Translations under genes and position numbers: made by a program
In this document: piece by piece, positions 10,777-23,411 of the stretch
How the letters are laid out: each line of letters begins with the position of its first letter
Position numbering within the stretch: the stretch's first letter is position 1
Notes under the pieces: model-generated
The model's input: only the letters and a program-made list of their open reading frames with translations
What the model was told of the DNA's origin: nothing
Database searches by the model: none
Assembly (NCBI GenBank): GCA_930367215.1
Contig: OV884057.1
Coordinates: forward strand, 206,697,621-206,761,620
Origin: Pollenia angustigena
Taxonomy: Eukaryota > Arthropoda > Insecta > Diptera > Polleniidae
Direction of reading: 5' to 3'
DNA length: 64,000 bases

Positions 10777-12760
10777 TAGCATTCCCTTGTATTAAAGTGT
10801 AAAAGATTCCGAGGAATGCCAGTATGTACATTCAGGCGCTAAGGTTAAAGGCTTGTTTCAAAATTATACTTTGTATTAATACATGTCAAAAACTCAAGTA
10901 ATATGACAAAGCGTGATAGTGTGAATGCAATGTGTCACGAAAATGACAAGTATTATGAAAAAAGTTTGACATCCCATACGACTTAATCGTTTTTTGAAAA
11001 AATTCTTAACAATAATACTTGTCATTTGCATTTTATGTCATGTGTGAGTGTTTACACTTTGTGTGATGGTGTGAACACAAACTGTCATGTTAAATTAGAT
11101 TTTTTGACAGTCGTAACAAAAACTAGCCTTAAGTAAGTCAGAAAAGGTCAATTGTCCCTTTCGGATAAAAAAGGAACTACCTCGTTCTGATTTTCCCCGG
11201 AGAATGTAACAACAAAAGTTGAAATTTCCTTAAGGTGATCCCTACAACCTGTTCATTCCAAACAAATTAGGATTCTTTGTGTATGAGATTCGTTTCGTCT
11301 TATAAATAAGCCAAATCGACTTATTATTTAACCTAGCGCCCATTTAAATATGCTCCCAAAATAAGGAATTTAAAACTATACCACTCCATTGGTTTTCAAC
11401 AGTGAATGGTATTAAAGTTGCCCTACAGCCGAATTAAGTAATTTTCCTTGTTTTAAAAATACATTTTTTTTTTAAATAAGAAACTTGAACATAATTTTTT
11501 ATAAATAACAAAATATCATATAAATAGCAAATTTTATAAAAATTTCCTCACACATCAAATTCCTTGCCGCATAAGTCTTTACAAATAGCACTTTTTCAAT
11601 TAACTACAATCTAAATTAATAAATTTCCTTTTTTCTACCCTTTCCAAAAACAAATTAAATTCACTCATAATTTGTAACCCTTTTGGCTTAATGTCATGCA
11701 GTGTTTTTTAATTTGAGTTTCCTTTTTTTAATTTTTTTAATTTTAACCGGAACCTTCTCATTAAAAAAGGGCCATAAAAAAATCTAAACCATAAATTATC
11801 CATCCGTTTTATTCAGAGTGCGCTTCATCACTGATATTCCTTTCAATTCTTCCACCTCCATAAAAAGTTTTTTCTGTTGTCATTCCCATTATTGTTTTGT
11901 CTTTATCAATGGACCTTCAGAGCGTCCTTTTCTGTTGTTTCTATAAATTTTGCGGTTTTATAAAATATTTATTTTTTATTTTTTAATTTTCATATTTTTT
12001 TTCTTTTTGTTTAACCACAAAAGGATATAAAAAAAGAATCAGGATATTTAAGCGTTGCGGGCGTTTATGATTTTTGTGGTATTTTTTTCTTCTTTTAATT
12101 TGTTGTAGTTTTTGTTTTTTTTTATCTCTGCAAAGGATGTTTTTTATTTCGAACACTGTTTCAGTGCTTGTGTTTTTTATGTTTTTTGTGCACTCTACCA
12201 CGATTTGGCTTGTTGCAAACAATTTTTAATTTTTGGTTTAGTTTTTTAATTTGCCTTGGATTTTTTTGCAATCTGTTCGGTATTTTTATGTTGCTTGTTG
12301 TTTTATTTATTTAGTTGTTTGTTTTATTGCCTCCAGCTATGATGCAGTCAGTCGGTGTTTTGTTGAGAAATTTTCTGCTGCAGCAATTTTACAAATTTTC
12401 TTCTTTGTCAATTGTTTCATTTTTTTTGCAATGTTTTGTGTTCGGCTTGGGCAGAAGAGGAAGAGGAAAATGTTGATAAAATAACAAAATATTCTTAATT
12501 GAGTTTAGATTAAGTAAAACAGCTTGAACTTAATGGGATATGCTACAAGGCTTTAAGGGTATTATGTGTTTTGTTTTTCAAAAGGGTTATTGTTAAATGA
12601 TGTGATGTTCGAAGACATTGAAATTGTTTTCTTACGATTAAAGGACTAGAAATGACTAGATTTTTTCCGGAATATTATTTGTAGGAGTTCTATTTTAAAA
12701 CATCATATAAAGAAAATTACTTGCACAAAATAAAATTTCTGTAGCGCATCTCTATGAATA
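10777..12760. other. AT-rich intron interior
   Basis: Apart from a fragment resembling the GC-richer repeat at 11150-11260 and weak minisatellite units at 11455-11600, there is only T-rich low-complexity DNA (11700-12500). The open frames at 11983 and 12251 are compositional. Confidence 0.55.
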
Positions 12761-13916
12761 TGTACATCAGAGAACAGCTTTATGCGATTGAAAAAAATCG
12801 CATTTAATCAACAACAACAAATACACTCGCTTACGGTCATACAATCAAACTTGCGCAACCTCAAATATTCGCTGCTGGTTTGCAGTCATTCAAATAATGC
12901 ACATCGTGCTTTGTTATTTATGTATACAATCGTTAGCTTCGTTTTTTAATAAAGATGTTTGTGTGTTCGGTGCGACAATGATTGTTTTGGTAAAGAAAAC
13001 AAAAAAAAAAATACAAACAAAAAAGCCAGAAATGAAACAATTATTACTCATGTATTCTTTCAGCATTAACTATGTTGTACAAGAAAAAAAAATTTAAATG
13101 AAACTAAACGCACATATGTAGGTACATACATACAAACAATTTCCATAGAAACAGATTTTTTTCATCTTAAAAAGTACAGTAGGTACAATGTTATTGTTGT
13201 TTTTATTGTTGTTAATTTTAACAAAGCATGAGAGTGGTTTATTGTTGTTATTGTTGTTAATGTTAACAAAGCGTCGAGTCGAGTCGAACAATGCCCTGCA
13301 AATAATAGGGCCAGTCCAAACACGCGTGTAAAGATTAGTCAACAAGGGACCAGGACTAGTCCAAAACTAACCCAAACGTATGGAAAAAACCTGGTCTATT
13401 TAACATTACGATGTCCTAGGAGAGGACCATATAACCCACCTTTGGACCACTTAGGAGTAGTTTTAAAACTACTCCATGTTATACTCAAAAGGATTAGTTT
13501 TGAAGTCGTTTAAAAACGAAAGCATGTCGTAAAAAACGAAGACATGTCTTCTCACTACAAACACTTTTTAACAATGACATGGTCCATGCTTGCATTACAT
13601 CGGACCAGTCCATGGAGTAGTCCATTTTATCAAAATGGACCAGGTAGTCCAATTTTATTTGCAGGGTGACTACTTGAATGCAAAAGTATAAGTATGTGTT
13701 CTTTTGAATTTACACAGTTGTGTTATATTGCGTGAGCAACAAAAATGCAAATAAAGCACTTTCAATAAAAAACGAATAAATGTAAAAATCAAATGTGTAC
13801 GAAACGATGTAACAATTACCAACGTTGAACTTTGTTTTGCAAGCAAAGAATGAATGTAAATTTTAGCGTATGAATAAATCAAGAAAAATTGTGATTTTGC
13901 AGTTCTCTGATGTACA
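12761..13916. mobile_element. TIR element, TGTACATCAGAGAAC ends
   Basis: TGTACATCAGAGAACAGC at 12761 is matched by the inverse of TGTACATCAGAGAACTGC at the right end, one mismatch in 18. No transposase is present. A smaller TIR element (13294-13666) is nested inside. The right end touches the start of the CACACAG element at 13915, so the two were either inserted end to end or share the boundary. Confidence 0.75.
13294..13666. mobile_element. Nested MITE, CCCTGCAAATAA ends
   Basis: CCCTGCAAATAATAGGG at the left faces TTTTATTTGCAGGG at the right, inside the element starting at 12761. The interior repeats GGACCAG, AGTCCA and related words, giving an imperfect hairpin. There is no coding capacity. 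Confidence 0.65.
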
Positions 13917-14591
13917 CACAGAAAAAAATACCAATGCTAAATTAACATGGCGAAATGTTGATTGAAAATCATAGTAAATATCTGCAAAAGTATGCTCTTT
14001 ATTTTAATTGATCATTATTTCATATTAATTTTAAATTAATCATATTAAAATAATTTTAAGTCACGTTTATTTAATATTATTCACTGTTAAAATAACATTG
14101 TTCAATATTGAATCCATAACAACCTGCTCTATATTAAAATCAAAAGTTTATCTTGTTAGATTAACATGCATACATAGTTAAGTATGTATGTAGCTACATA
14201 TGTATCTTTGTGTGTAAAATATATCAATGTTAAATAAACATTGCGCAATGTTGGTTAAAAATCATAGTAAATTTCTGCAATAGTATGGACTCTATTAAAA
14301 ATTAAATAAATTTTTTTATTTTCATGTTTAAAATATGTTATAAAAAGAAGAAAATTCCCGTATTCTTTTAATAAAATAGTACATCAAGTTTTCGATGAAG
14401 AATGATGTCGAAACCATATCGGGACATTCTGCTGATGCTTCTGTTAACATAGGGGAATACAAAATAAGTGAAACATGTGTTACAGGGGTAAGTGTTTTGA
14501 ATTATTCTCAAATAAATGCATATCGTTACTTTAATATAGAAAAGCCCTAACTAACATTTTCCTTACTTTACAGGAGAAGGAAAAAACTTAA
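13915..14591 (+). mobile_element. CACACAGAAAAAAAT element, copy 1, with micro-ORF
   Basis: It begins CACACAGAAAAAAATACC and aligns over its whole length with 60141-60660, including TTAACATGG, a ATTATTTCATATTAATTTTAA block and AACATGCATACATA. Near its 3' side it carries the small spliced frame at 14395-14591. The inverted right end seen in copy 2 is missing, so this copy is truncated on the right or its right end has diverged. Function unknown. Confidence 0.75.
14395..14591 (+). CDS. Micro-ORF with one intron inside the CACACAG element
   Basis: ATG at 14395 opens 31 codons ending ISETCVTG, then a GTAAGT donor at 14488 and an acceptor TTTACAG at 14573 bound an 86-bp intron. The second exon adds five codons and a TAA stop at 14589-14591, giving 36 residues. 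The copy at 60555-60632 keeps the same frame (TISG, SADASVN, GEYKISETCVTG) and the same donor, with one G fewer before it. Conservation of both frame and splice donor suggests a former 5' exon of a transposase or a captured gene. I do not recognise the peptide. Expression is unproven. Confidence 0.4.
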
Positions 14592-14864
14592 TAAAAATTG
14601 TAGTATTGTAGTTGCGACTTTTTTTAATTGCAGTTTTTTATTAAATTGTTTAGAGAACACTCAGGATAAACTTCAGTGAGCCATCGATAGGCTGTAGCAT
14701 ATTTAATAAAAATTGATGAACTAAAGCGAAAATTCCCATATGTTTGCAATATTTCATTAAATGACTTAATATTTGACGCCTCGAGCGAAACCACTATTTT
14801 TGAATATTTAACATTTGTTTGATTTAACGTGACATTTTCTATTAATAATATTTCTGTATGACGT

Positions 14865-14988
14865 GCTAAATTCCCAATTTTTCATATTTGATAAATACAC
14901 TGAAATTTATTGTTGAGGGAAAGCTAGCTTCTATGCGCATTTCACTGGTTGCTTAGGCCAGATCATCAGGAAACCTTTTCCAAAGATT
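14865..14988. repeat. Dispersed repeat D1, copy 1
   Basis: It shares AATTCCCAATTTTT, CACTGAAATTTATTGTTGA, and TATGCGCATTTCACTGGTTG plus CTTAGGCCAGATC with 42845-42960. The distinctive GCGCATTTCACTGGTTGCTT core is identical in both. No tRNA-like boxes or terminal repeats were found; it may be the end of a larger element. Confidence 0.65.
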
Positions 14989-14991
14989 TTA

Positions 14992-16089
14992 GAAAATTTT
15001 GTAGAAATAAGACCCTAAAGCGAATAATATAACTCTAAGTCTTACTTGTAACAATATCAAAGCTTAAACAACAGATCAAACATTAATTAAAACTTACAGG
15101 TGGACTGGCTGCAATTTTTTTTTTAAATTTCATTGTTTGCGCTACTTAAAATATGAGGTTTGGTGTAAGAAATCATGATCTTATTTTTCAGGTCAATCCG
15201 ACGGTGCTTAGCCGTGCCGGGTGGGGCCCAAAGTTCCCCATTTTATAAAAAAAACATATTTGCTATCAGATCTTTATAGTTATACTAGTTCAAAAGCAGA
15301 AAATCAAAAATATGGCTTCGTTACGATCTTCCGCAGAGAAAGTACTTCAAGTGTGCTAAATTTCAGCTTCCTCTGTCATCAGATGGCTTCAGAAAGTTGC
15401 GGAAAGAATAGGACATACATACATGCAAACATCCTGACATATTAAGAAATTATATATTGTATAGATAAATTAACATATGTTCGCGCAACTCAAAAACGCT
15501 TTAGCTTACTGAAAAACTAAAAATAACCGAAATTCCGCAATAAAATTTACTTTAAGAAGGGTGAAACGTTTTTCTTATATGCGCAGTCTGGAAAAAAAAA
15601 TAATTTTTTTATTAAAATTTCGGAATTTTTGTTTTTAAAAATTCATAAAAAATTGAATTGAAATGCAGCTATGATTTCTAATTCTATGCAGACATATAAA
15701 AAACAACATTGCAAACAAAACAAGCTATAAATGATTAAAATCTGTTAACAACTTTTGATTTTATGTATTCACAAAAGACGAAAAATTTTAATTAATTTAA
15801 GAATTTTATTAAACCGCCACATCTTGTGTGAATACATAAAATCAAAAGCTGTAAACAGATTTTAATGTATAATGTATATGTATAAGTTTGTCATTCCGCT
15901 TGTAATTTGTACAATATTAATCTTAAGTCCTATACAAGTTCTTATGAGTAGCGAAGTTGATTTAACAATGTCCGTCTATCCTTCTATGCTAGTTTCTGGT
16001 GAAATGGGTTTTCCGAAGAGCTCAGAATGGATGGGAACTAAATACTTATATATTTATATCACATATAGTCCGAACTTATATATACTATC
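14992..16089. other. Interval without recognised genes
   Basis: An inverted pair built on TTGTGAATACATAAAATCAAA (near 15760 and 15828) forms a loose hairpin about 110 bp long. Nothing else is supported, and the open frames at 15221 and 15872 lack recognisable homology. Confidence 0.45.
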
Positions 16090-16470
16090 ACAATTCAGCC
16101 ATGTTAGTCCACAAATGGCGCAGATATGAGAAAAACCAAAAGTTTAACCCATAAATCCCTTGTAGTTGTTCTTTCTTTGTATCTGGAGAGCGGCAAGAGC
16201 CGAAATTGCCACTATATCCAACAAAATGTAGGAAGGATTGAAAAAGTGGGCGTGGCAAACATATCTTTTTTATATCTAATGAACGGTAGGATAAAAATTG
16301 TTCAAATTCGGTATTTCTGTGTATCTGCAGATTCGTAGCAATAAAAGTTTTAAAATTTCCACGTGAATGCAAGACATTTGGCTATTAGTGGGCGTGACAT
16401 AAATTAAATTCGTCTATATCTGGAGAATGGTAGGAAAAACTCTTCCAAATTTGGAACACATGGCTGAGTT
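16090..16470. repeat. Short irregular tandem repeat with ATCTGGAGA core
   Basis: ATCTGGAGAGCGGCAAGAG (16180), ATCTAATGAACGGTAGGATA (16276) and ATCTGGAGAATGGTAGGAAA (16418) recur at about 100-140 bp, with GGGCGTGGCA/GGGCGTGACA following two of them. The style resembles the internal arrays of the Helitrons at 35010 and 57746. Confidence 0.45.
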
Positions 16471-16962
16471 GTGCTGTTTGATGATGAGTGTTAGTTGGTG
16501 AGTGGTCTAAGGATATTAAAGATTCGGCACAGCTGAATAAAGCACTCTCATTGGTTAAATTGTCTACAGTTTTTTTGATATTTTTTTTTTCAAAAATTAT
16601 ATACAAAACAAAAAAACCAATTAAATTATGTTCAAGTGGAAAGCAAAGCTGAAATAGGTGACTACCGCAAAATTTTTTTTGTAAAATTTTGTTTACGTTA
16701 GAAACTGCAAATGTTCTTTCAACAAGTGTTGTTGTGTACATACAATAGAAGCATGCAAAGCTTCTATTGCAAAAATCGACCGGTAACGGTTAATAAATCC
16801 CTTAAGTGGTCACATCTCCTTTTGAATTTTGTTTGCCAAATATTTTTTAAGGGTTAATATACCTCAAGTGAGCATAAATATCGAGTGTTTACCCTATAAC
16901 ATGCCATATGTATACAAACCATTACACAAATTTCGCCATGTGTTTTAAATCACGAGTTGAAT

Positions 16963-17053
16963 CCAGTTCAGTTATTATTAACTATCAGTTATAACTGTCA
17001 AAAACATAATGTAAAATGGAAGTTAAAGGTATAGTCAGTTTTAACTGAACTGG
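16963..17053. mobile_element. 91-bp hairpin MITE, CCAGTTCAGTTA ends
   Basis: CCAGTTCAGTTA and TAACTGAACTGG bound a 91-bp stretch whose arms continue to pair imperfectly inward (ACTATC/GGTATAGT). It is a minimal foldback element with no coding capacity. Confidence 0.65.
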
Positions 17054-17364
17054 GTAAAATTGGCCGTAAGTTCTTAATTTTTTATAACTTTTGTTAAAAA
17101 AAAAGTAATTTAAACTAAGAATATCCTTTTCTACCATTTTATAATTGCATTTAAACCAAGAAAAAAAAGGACACTCATAAAATAACACTTAAAATCTTAA
17201 ATGATACACAAGCACAATCTTTCCTAATAGTCTTTTTTATAATAAAGTTTTTTATATGTGTATATGTGCTTCTAACCACAAATGCAGACATACATTTATA
17301 GTTTTCAAGTGCATTAATAATAAATATTGTTCCTACAACTGCAATATATGCATAACATACTTAC

Positions 17365-17637
17365 CATATGGACACAAACATTGGTATGAATTACCCTCAT
17401 GACCTTGTGATAAATCTACACAGATGCCGTTATTCGTACATGGACTGGGTGTGCAGGCATCAATTTCCTCACAATGTGGTCCAGCAAAACCACTACAACA
17501 TTGACACTCATACTCTTCCATATCATAGTTGGAGTAACAGATACCTTTGCCCGAACAATCTGCATTCTCACCACAATTTTCGGTTTTTGTGGTGACCTTG
17601 AGACGAACACATTGAGAGCCCCACAATTCAGAGACAA
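17365..17637 (-). CDS. Exon B: EGF module 1 and most of module 2
   Basis: This 273-bp exon (2 + 90 codons + 1) has acceptor CTGCAG and donor GTAAGT. Residues 1-18 link from exon A (WGSQCVRLKV). EGF module 1 runs from CGENADC to AGPHC and contains an extra cysteine, since its fifth position reads CQCCSGF instead of CxCxxGF. Module 2 starts at DACTPSPC and continues through NNGIC and YQCLCPYG, and its last cysteine is in exon C. The start of module 2 (EEIDAC) resembles the calcium-binding EGF consensus. Neither an O-glucose nor an O-fucose consensus is met in module 2. The phase-1 exon end fits the usual position of introns within the CxC-GYTG turn of EGF modules. The identification as an EGF-repeat protein is secure; the ortholog is not. 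Confidence 0.95.
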
Positions 17638-19690
17638 CTGCAGATGAAAAAGGGGAAATTTAATAAATTTATTAAAACAGTAAAGAGTTGTATGCAATTA
17701 TTTTGTAGTGAAAAGAAAAATTAAAATTATTAGCACGTTTTCTGTTTTAATCCTTTAATTAGTTAATTTAACATTCAAATATAAACTAATTATGTAAATG
17801 ACACAACATGGGGTTCAAGTGTGGGTCCTTTACACTGCTTTGTGGTTTGAATGTTGTTGTGTTTTAAAGTACGGACAAGAAGCATTTTAATATAATATGG
17901 GCTTAAAATATATTTTTTTTCTTTGCTATAGATGTTGTTAGAGATATGTCTTAAAAAGGAATTGTTATAAAATGTGTTTTAAAAACTTTTATAGAAGTTA
18001 ATTTTTTTATTTTAAGAAAATATTTTGATTTTGTAAGTTTTATTAGGTTGGAGATTTTTAAACATTTTTCATTTTTACTTCGGAGGGAAATAATTCCGAG
18101 TTTCTGTTGGAGATTTTTGAAAAAATTTTTCAAGAGCTACAAGCAGACTGTTATTACGATTCATTCAATAAACTTTAGATCAAACGGAACAATCTATTGC
18201 TTTCTATAACCTTAAACCATTCATATTTTCGTAATTACTTAAGAAAAATTTTTAAAATGCTTTTGCCGTTATTTGCCCTGAAGGAGATGTGACGAAATAT
18301 TGATTAAAATAAAATAATTATTTGGACGAACAGAAACTTAGAATTATTTCTTTTTATAAGTTACTTTATTATATGGGTAATTCCATGTCAAATCGACCAA
18401 GGGTGGGATACGACCCCATTCGATTTTATTGAAATTTAGTGAGTTCCTTTTATCTTATAAGGAAAATATATGAACGAAAAAAAAATTAAAAATTTTTTTT
18501 TTTAAAGTTGTGTCATATGGGTTAATCCAAAGTGTTGAACGTGACAGTCGTACGCATCAAAAATGCAATAACATTTTAATCAACAAATATTTTTACGTTC
18601 ACTTAACCCTTAAATTATAGCACTAAGAAAGAACTGTTATCTATGCCAAAGTTTATGGAGGGCGCGATTCTAGGTCAAAGATAATGGCAAAAGAAGTAGC
18701 GGTTCGATCGTGAAAAAAAAATAGAAATAGTTTTTGTGGCCATGTATAAAAAATCGTAATTCAGCGAAACCTTGCATAATTTTTTAGTCAAAGTACTTTC
18801 AGAATTTTACGTAGCAATGTAACATTCAAATGTCTTGGTTTGATTCCAAAATATTCTGTATATTCTTTTTTTAAGCCAAAATCTGGGTCGATACGTGACA
18901 TTTCGAACGTGAAATTTTTTCCATAATAATTAAACTGAATAATGATTAAAAGAAAATAAAAATTTACTGTTAATCCGAATAACATATTTCTTTTTGAACT
19001 CTTCCTAAGATTACAGACCATGTAAGAAAATTTTATTGGAATAAATTTTATCAGATATCACCTCTTTTCAGGAAGATAAATATTAAAGAAAACATACAAT
19101 TAAACATTCTCACAAATTAGAAATTACGTTTGCACAACTTTGCAGTCTGGTTGTTCATCTAAGTGAACAAATTTATGGGTAAATTTATAAAATTAGTAAA
19201 ATCTAAATATTTCTCTAAAACAATATCGTAAATTAATCAGCTTGTAATAACTTTTAAATATTCGGTCACTTTTGACGGAAATGCCATATTCAAAATGTCA
19301 TAAACTACTTAACATACGAAGATGAACTGTTTGTCATTTTAAAGAAAATACTTGGGACTACAAACCATATATTTAAAAAAATTTTGAAAAATGTAATATC
19401 TGCCAAATATTTAATTTTTAAAACGGACTAAGTCAAAAACTTAATTTTTTATTTGGCTGATTTTTTTTATGTAATACCTCAAACTGTTCTTTAAAAATCC
19501 TTCAAAGTGAAGGTGTTTTTTTCTTTTTTAAGACATGATTTTTTTTTCAAAAACGGTTCAGTTTATTAAAATAACTTAAAAAAACCGAAATTCGGCAATA
19601 AATACTAGAGTGGGGTTGGTCATACATTTGACCCATCTAGGAGCTTCCTACATACCATACAAATATTGAGGTTTAGTAAAATTCTTTAAT

Positions 19691-19871
19691 TGGGCAACCG
19701 CGTATGTCTCTTTACATTTTTATAAAAAGTTTTAAAAACAGATAGACCCATTCCGATGTTCTAACTCAATTAGAAAGTTCAAAAGGTGCAATATCTAACC
19801 CATAGTTTGATCTAGAATGGTTTTTTCGGCTCTCCTGAAAAATTTTACTTTAAGACATACGCGGTTGCCCA
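19691..19871. mobile_element. 181-bp MITE with perfect 19-bp TIRs
   Basis: TGGGCAACCGCGTATGTCT at 19691-19709 is perfectly inverted at 19853-19871. The perfect arms suggest a fairly young insertion compared with its neighbours. No clear target duplication and no coding capacity. Confidence 0.82.
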
Positions 19872-21075
19872 TGAAAATCACAGAATTATTTTAAGAAAAC
19901 ATAAAAAAAATTTAAATAAATAAAGTTCGAATAAGAAACAATCTGAATAATAGTCCTCCTTATGGCCAATTTTCAGGATTGATATTAAAACACATTTATT
20001 TTTAAAATCGTATTAAATACAAAATTCTCTTCTTCACTAAAAACTTAAGTGAAACTTAAGTCACCGATGTGGTACAATTAATTTCAACTTAAGTTTCCAT
20101 TGTAATATTTTGGAAAGGTGGCCTCAGTATCACAACAATACAACAACAACAGGTAAAGCATTAACAGTCAGCTGTTTTTTTTTAGACCACCTTGTAAATA
20201 AATACACTTTTTTATATATTTTTTTTTGTATTTAGAAGTGCTACCATACTTTTATCTTAATTAAATAAGACTTTTCAAATAAAACTCAAAAAACCAATCT
20301 GTTTTAAAAACGATTTAAGTTTGTTATGAAAATTAACTTAATATTGATTTAAATACTATTAGGCATTAGAGTCACTCTTCTTTTTTTCCACCTTCATAAA
20401 ACTAACAAAATTTATAAAATTTTCAAATTGCTATTTGACTAATTGTTCATGAAATCTCAAAGTTTATAAAAAGTTCAAGTGCGAATGGCATGTCAAAATC
20501 AAAAAAAAAAAAATAAAAAAATGTTGTGTCAACCCAATAGAAGCCAGTTGTTTGAAGGTAAATTTTCCAAATAACAAACTTTGACAGCTGGCAGTGTAAA
20601 ACCGCATACACTTTGCAATAAAAAATAAAATAATGGAACACACAAGTTGCAAGTTAGGAAGTATTAAACCCAACAGGATCTCTAGAGCTATTAAATGTAA
20701 CACACTGTAGTACATACATATGTATGTATGTAAGTATATGGCAGAAGTGTAAGGACATGTAAATAAGATACAAATTTAGATTTCTGCCAGCTTAAATTAT
20801 ATTGTTTGTCGTAGTATTTTTGTTTTAACAAAAATTACATTAACGTCAGGGTTTTATTTTTGTTCCCGTACCTTTTGGCTATCTCAAGATCCCGGGAATT
20901 CTAATTAAAAAAAAAAAAAATATAAATTGGGCAAAGTAGTTTAAAATTGTTGCAACATTTTTCAAGATTTAGAAAATTGAAATTTGTTTTTCTAAGATTT
21001 AAGATTTAAGTTTTCTGTTGATGTTTGTTAAATTTTCATAAAAAAAAATTAATTGATATCTTTCTATACCCATGT

Positions 21076-22378
21076 TCTGTAACTTTGGAGAGAACTTCTC
21101 GCATCGAAAAGATGTGAAATAAAATATTCCAACGTTTCTCGAAAGGTGAGAAAAAAGTGTGTCTGTAACTCATGTCGAAAACTATCAAAAGACATGACGT
21201 CGTTACGTTTTAAAAGTCATAACATTGCAGTCGAAGCCGATGTGTCATTTCAGACGTTGCGAATGCCAGCGGCGATCAAAATTTACGAAAATTGAAAAAT
21301 GACGGCGGCGAAAATACAGACGTCGGCAATACCAAATAATGTAAAGTGCGCCTTTAATATTTGTTGTTTACAAAATAAATTTGATAACTTTCGTACATTT
21401 TATAAAAATTTTAAAATGTTAATTGAAGCACAGCCGCGGAATAACGTTTTAAGTTACAAAATAATTTTTTTTTCAGGAGAGCAAAAAAACCTTTTTAACA
21501 AAGATAATTAATTTTTTATTTTTTTTAGATTATTAAAAAAAATGATAATACAAATTTTTATGCAAAATATCAACAAATTTAAATCTTAAATTACATGCAA
21601 ATTTACAGTTTATAACTTTTTTTTAGTGGAAAAACGTTTCATATCCACAATCACGATGTTATTTAAAACGTTCTTCCACTACACAAAGCATCATGACTGA
21701 TGGCTTTTTAAACGTTATTCCACGTTTAAAACCATTTACTTTGTATAATTTTTAAGTAACTTACAACGTTCTTCCACTAGCTGACTCTTTGTATGCCCTT
21801 TTTAAAGGCTTTAAGGTGCATAATTTTGGGTGATTTGAGGTTTAAACAGTGTACGAAAGTAATGTTAACGGTTATCTGCAAAAAAACAGTTTTTGCAAAA
21901 AGTGGCTTTTACAACGTTATTCGCTGCTCTGCTTCAATTAAACAATGAAAAAATGAGCTAAAAGCAAAATACGTCGGGAACAAAATATTGTTATTAAAAA
22001 TTGAATTTTATTTACATTGAAGAATTTAGGTAGGCCCTTTTAGCTTGACAAAAATAACATTCATAAATACTTTCTGCTTCCGTGTTATAATTAAGTGCAT
22101 TTTGCGTTTTTTATATATATTTTTTGGTGCCAAAATGTTTTCTCACCACATTTTTATTCGTGAGTTAATTTGACAGTTCAAAGCGGGAACATTTTCAGAT
22201 TTTACAGACACACATTTTCTGTAAATTGGCGAGTGATTACCTTACGTGACAGCTAATACTCGCCGAAAGTGTTACAGACGCTGTTAAGTGGGAAAATCTG
22301 TTGTTTGTTTTAATTCAGGACTTTTTCTTTAAATTATCTCGTTTTAATCGAAAAGTTTCTCGACGCGGGATTTACAGC
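21076..22378. mobile_element. Probable TIR element, CTGTAA...GAGAA ends
   Basis: The left end reads CTGTAACTTTGGAGAGAACT and TCTCGCATCGAAAAG; the right end, inverted, reads CTGTAAATCCCGCGTCGAGA and AACTTTTCGATTAAAA. Both are followed inward by a GTGTCTGTAA motif. The arms are imperfect. The style matches the element at 36431-39281 (TTTCTGTA and TCTCGCATCG), so the two may be one family. Confidence 0.45.
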
Positions 22379-23411
22379 CCATGGGCACTGGTCTTTTAAA
22401 ATTTGTAGTCGCACTCCATAATGAGCACTTTAATTGTAGAGTTTAACCAAGTTACTTAAGACATTTTTCCAGGGTTGCTGGTTTCTAAGACTGCAGTAAC
22501 TTTGCTATAGTAGTCATCCTATTGGTGTACTTAACGTAGTCGAAACAACCAATACTCCACAAGCACTTTAACCCTAAAAGATTATTCTACATATAAAAAA
22601 ATTAAGGTAACTCTTCGTCGGATGGATGAACTATTTAAAAAATTTTAACGCAACGTTTATTAAAGTAAAAAAAGCAACAAATATTTTTATTTTTAAAGCT
22701 TTTATCATCAGCTAAGGTTATTCAAAAAAAAAAAAAAAAAAAAAATAGCATAATTTGAATACACATAACTAAGTTACATGATAAAGTCTAAATGAGCTTG
22801 GTTGTTTCGACGAACAGTAAGCATCCAGGGTTAATAGCTCAAAAAGTCTGGACCGTTTGCGTGTAATGAAAGCTCCTTACTCTCCTTCGATTGCTATTAA
22901 TGAACTGCAAACAATTGTACAACATCTACTAAATAACTTTTGCCTTTTTATATTAGGGAGTTAACTATTTTTCCTCATTCACGTAAAATCTTTTTTTGTT
23001 AAAGACTTTTCTAATTTTCTGAAGTTTTACTTAAAAATTTTCCCGGAAATCCCGCATTTTTGGCAAAGCGGGAATCGAAAATACTAGAAATTTCCAAAAA
23101 ATTACCTGAAAAACTCTGATTAACCCTAATACCGGAACTACTCTAGTGAACTTAACCAAATAACAATCACTACAATAAAAACAAGGAAATTTCTAACACA
23201 TAAAAAACTCAGCATCCATTTTTTTTTACAAGTTTTTACCTTAAGCTTTATGTTAACTAATTTTTTTTAAGCTTTTATAGCTTTTTTCCATTTCCATTTC
23301 TATTTTATTACATTACGTTTCACAAAATTCTTGGTTTTTTTGCTACCGTTTTCATTAGGATTTTTTGTTTTTTGTTTTCCTTTTTTAGATTTGTTGTTTT
23401 ATTTTACTCAC

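Larger units (their letters stand above)
5896..17364 (-). other. 11.5-kb intron between exons C and B
   Basis: No further EGF exon is visible in this intron on the minus strand. It contains the minisatellite block at 6355-6865, the inverted-repeat elements at 7150-7390, 7401-8158, 9098-9490, 9868-10776, 12761-13916 and 16963-17053, and the micro-ORF element starting at 13915. The intervals 5896-6354, 10777-12760 and 14992-16089 are AT-rich and hold nothing else I can name, apart from weak minisatellite similarity at 11455-11600. Confidence 0.8.
17638..23411 (-). other. 5.8-kb intron between exons B and A
   Basis: The borders are GT at the exon A end and AG before exon B. The interior holds a 181-bp perfect-TIR element (19691-19871), a weaker TIR element (about 21076-22378) and a poly-A tract of about 22 bases at 22724-22745. 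The intervals 17638-19690, 19872-21075 and 22379-23411 show no coding signal. Confidence 0.8.

Noticed and set aside
11983..12484. Two T-rich open frames as genes
   Set aside because: They are composed almost entirely of K/F/L-rich low-complexity sequence with no splice or homology support.
16385..16741. 118-codon minus-strand open frame with LVERTFAVSNVNKI, reminiscent of a hAT dimerisation motif
   Set aside because: Only a short stretch resembles the motif, no other hAT block or terminal repeat is nearby, and the rest is low in similarity to anything I know.
17368..17697. Plus-strand and second minus-strand open frames over exon B
   Set aside because: Shadow frames; only the frame with ordered cysteines is continuous across the splice junctions.
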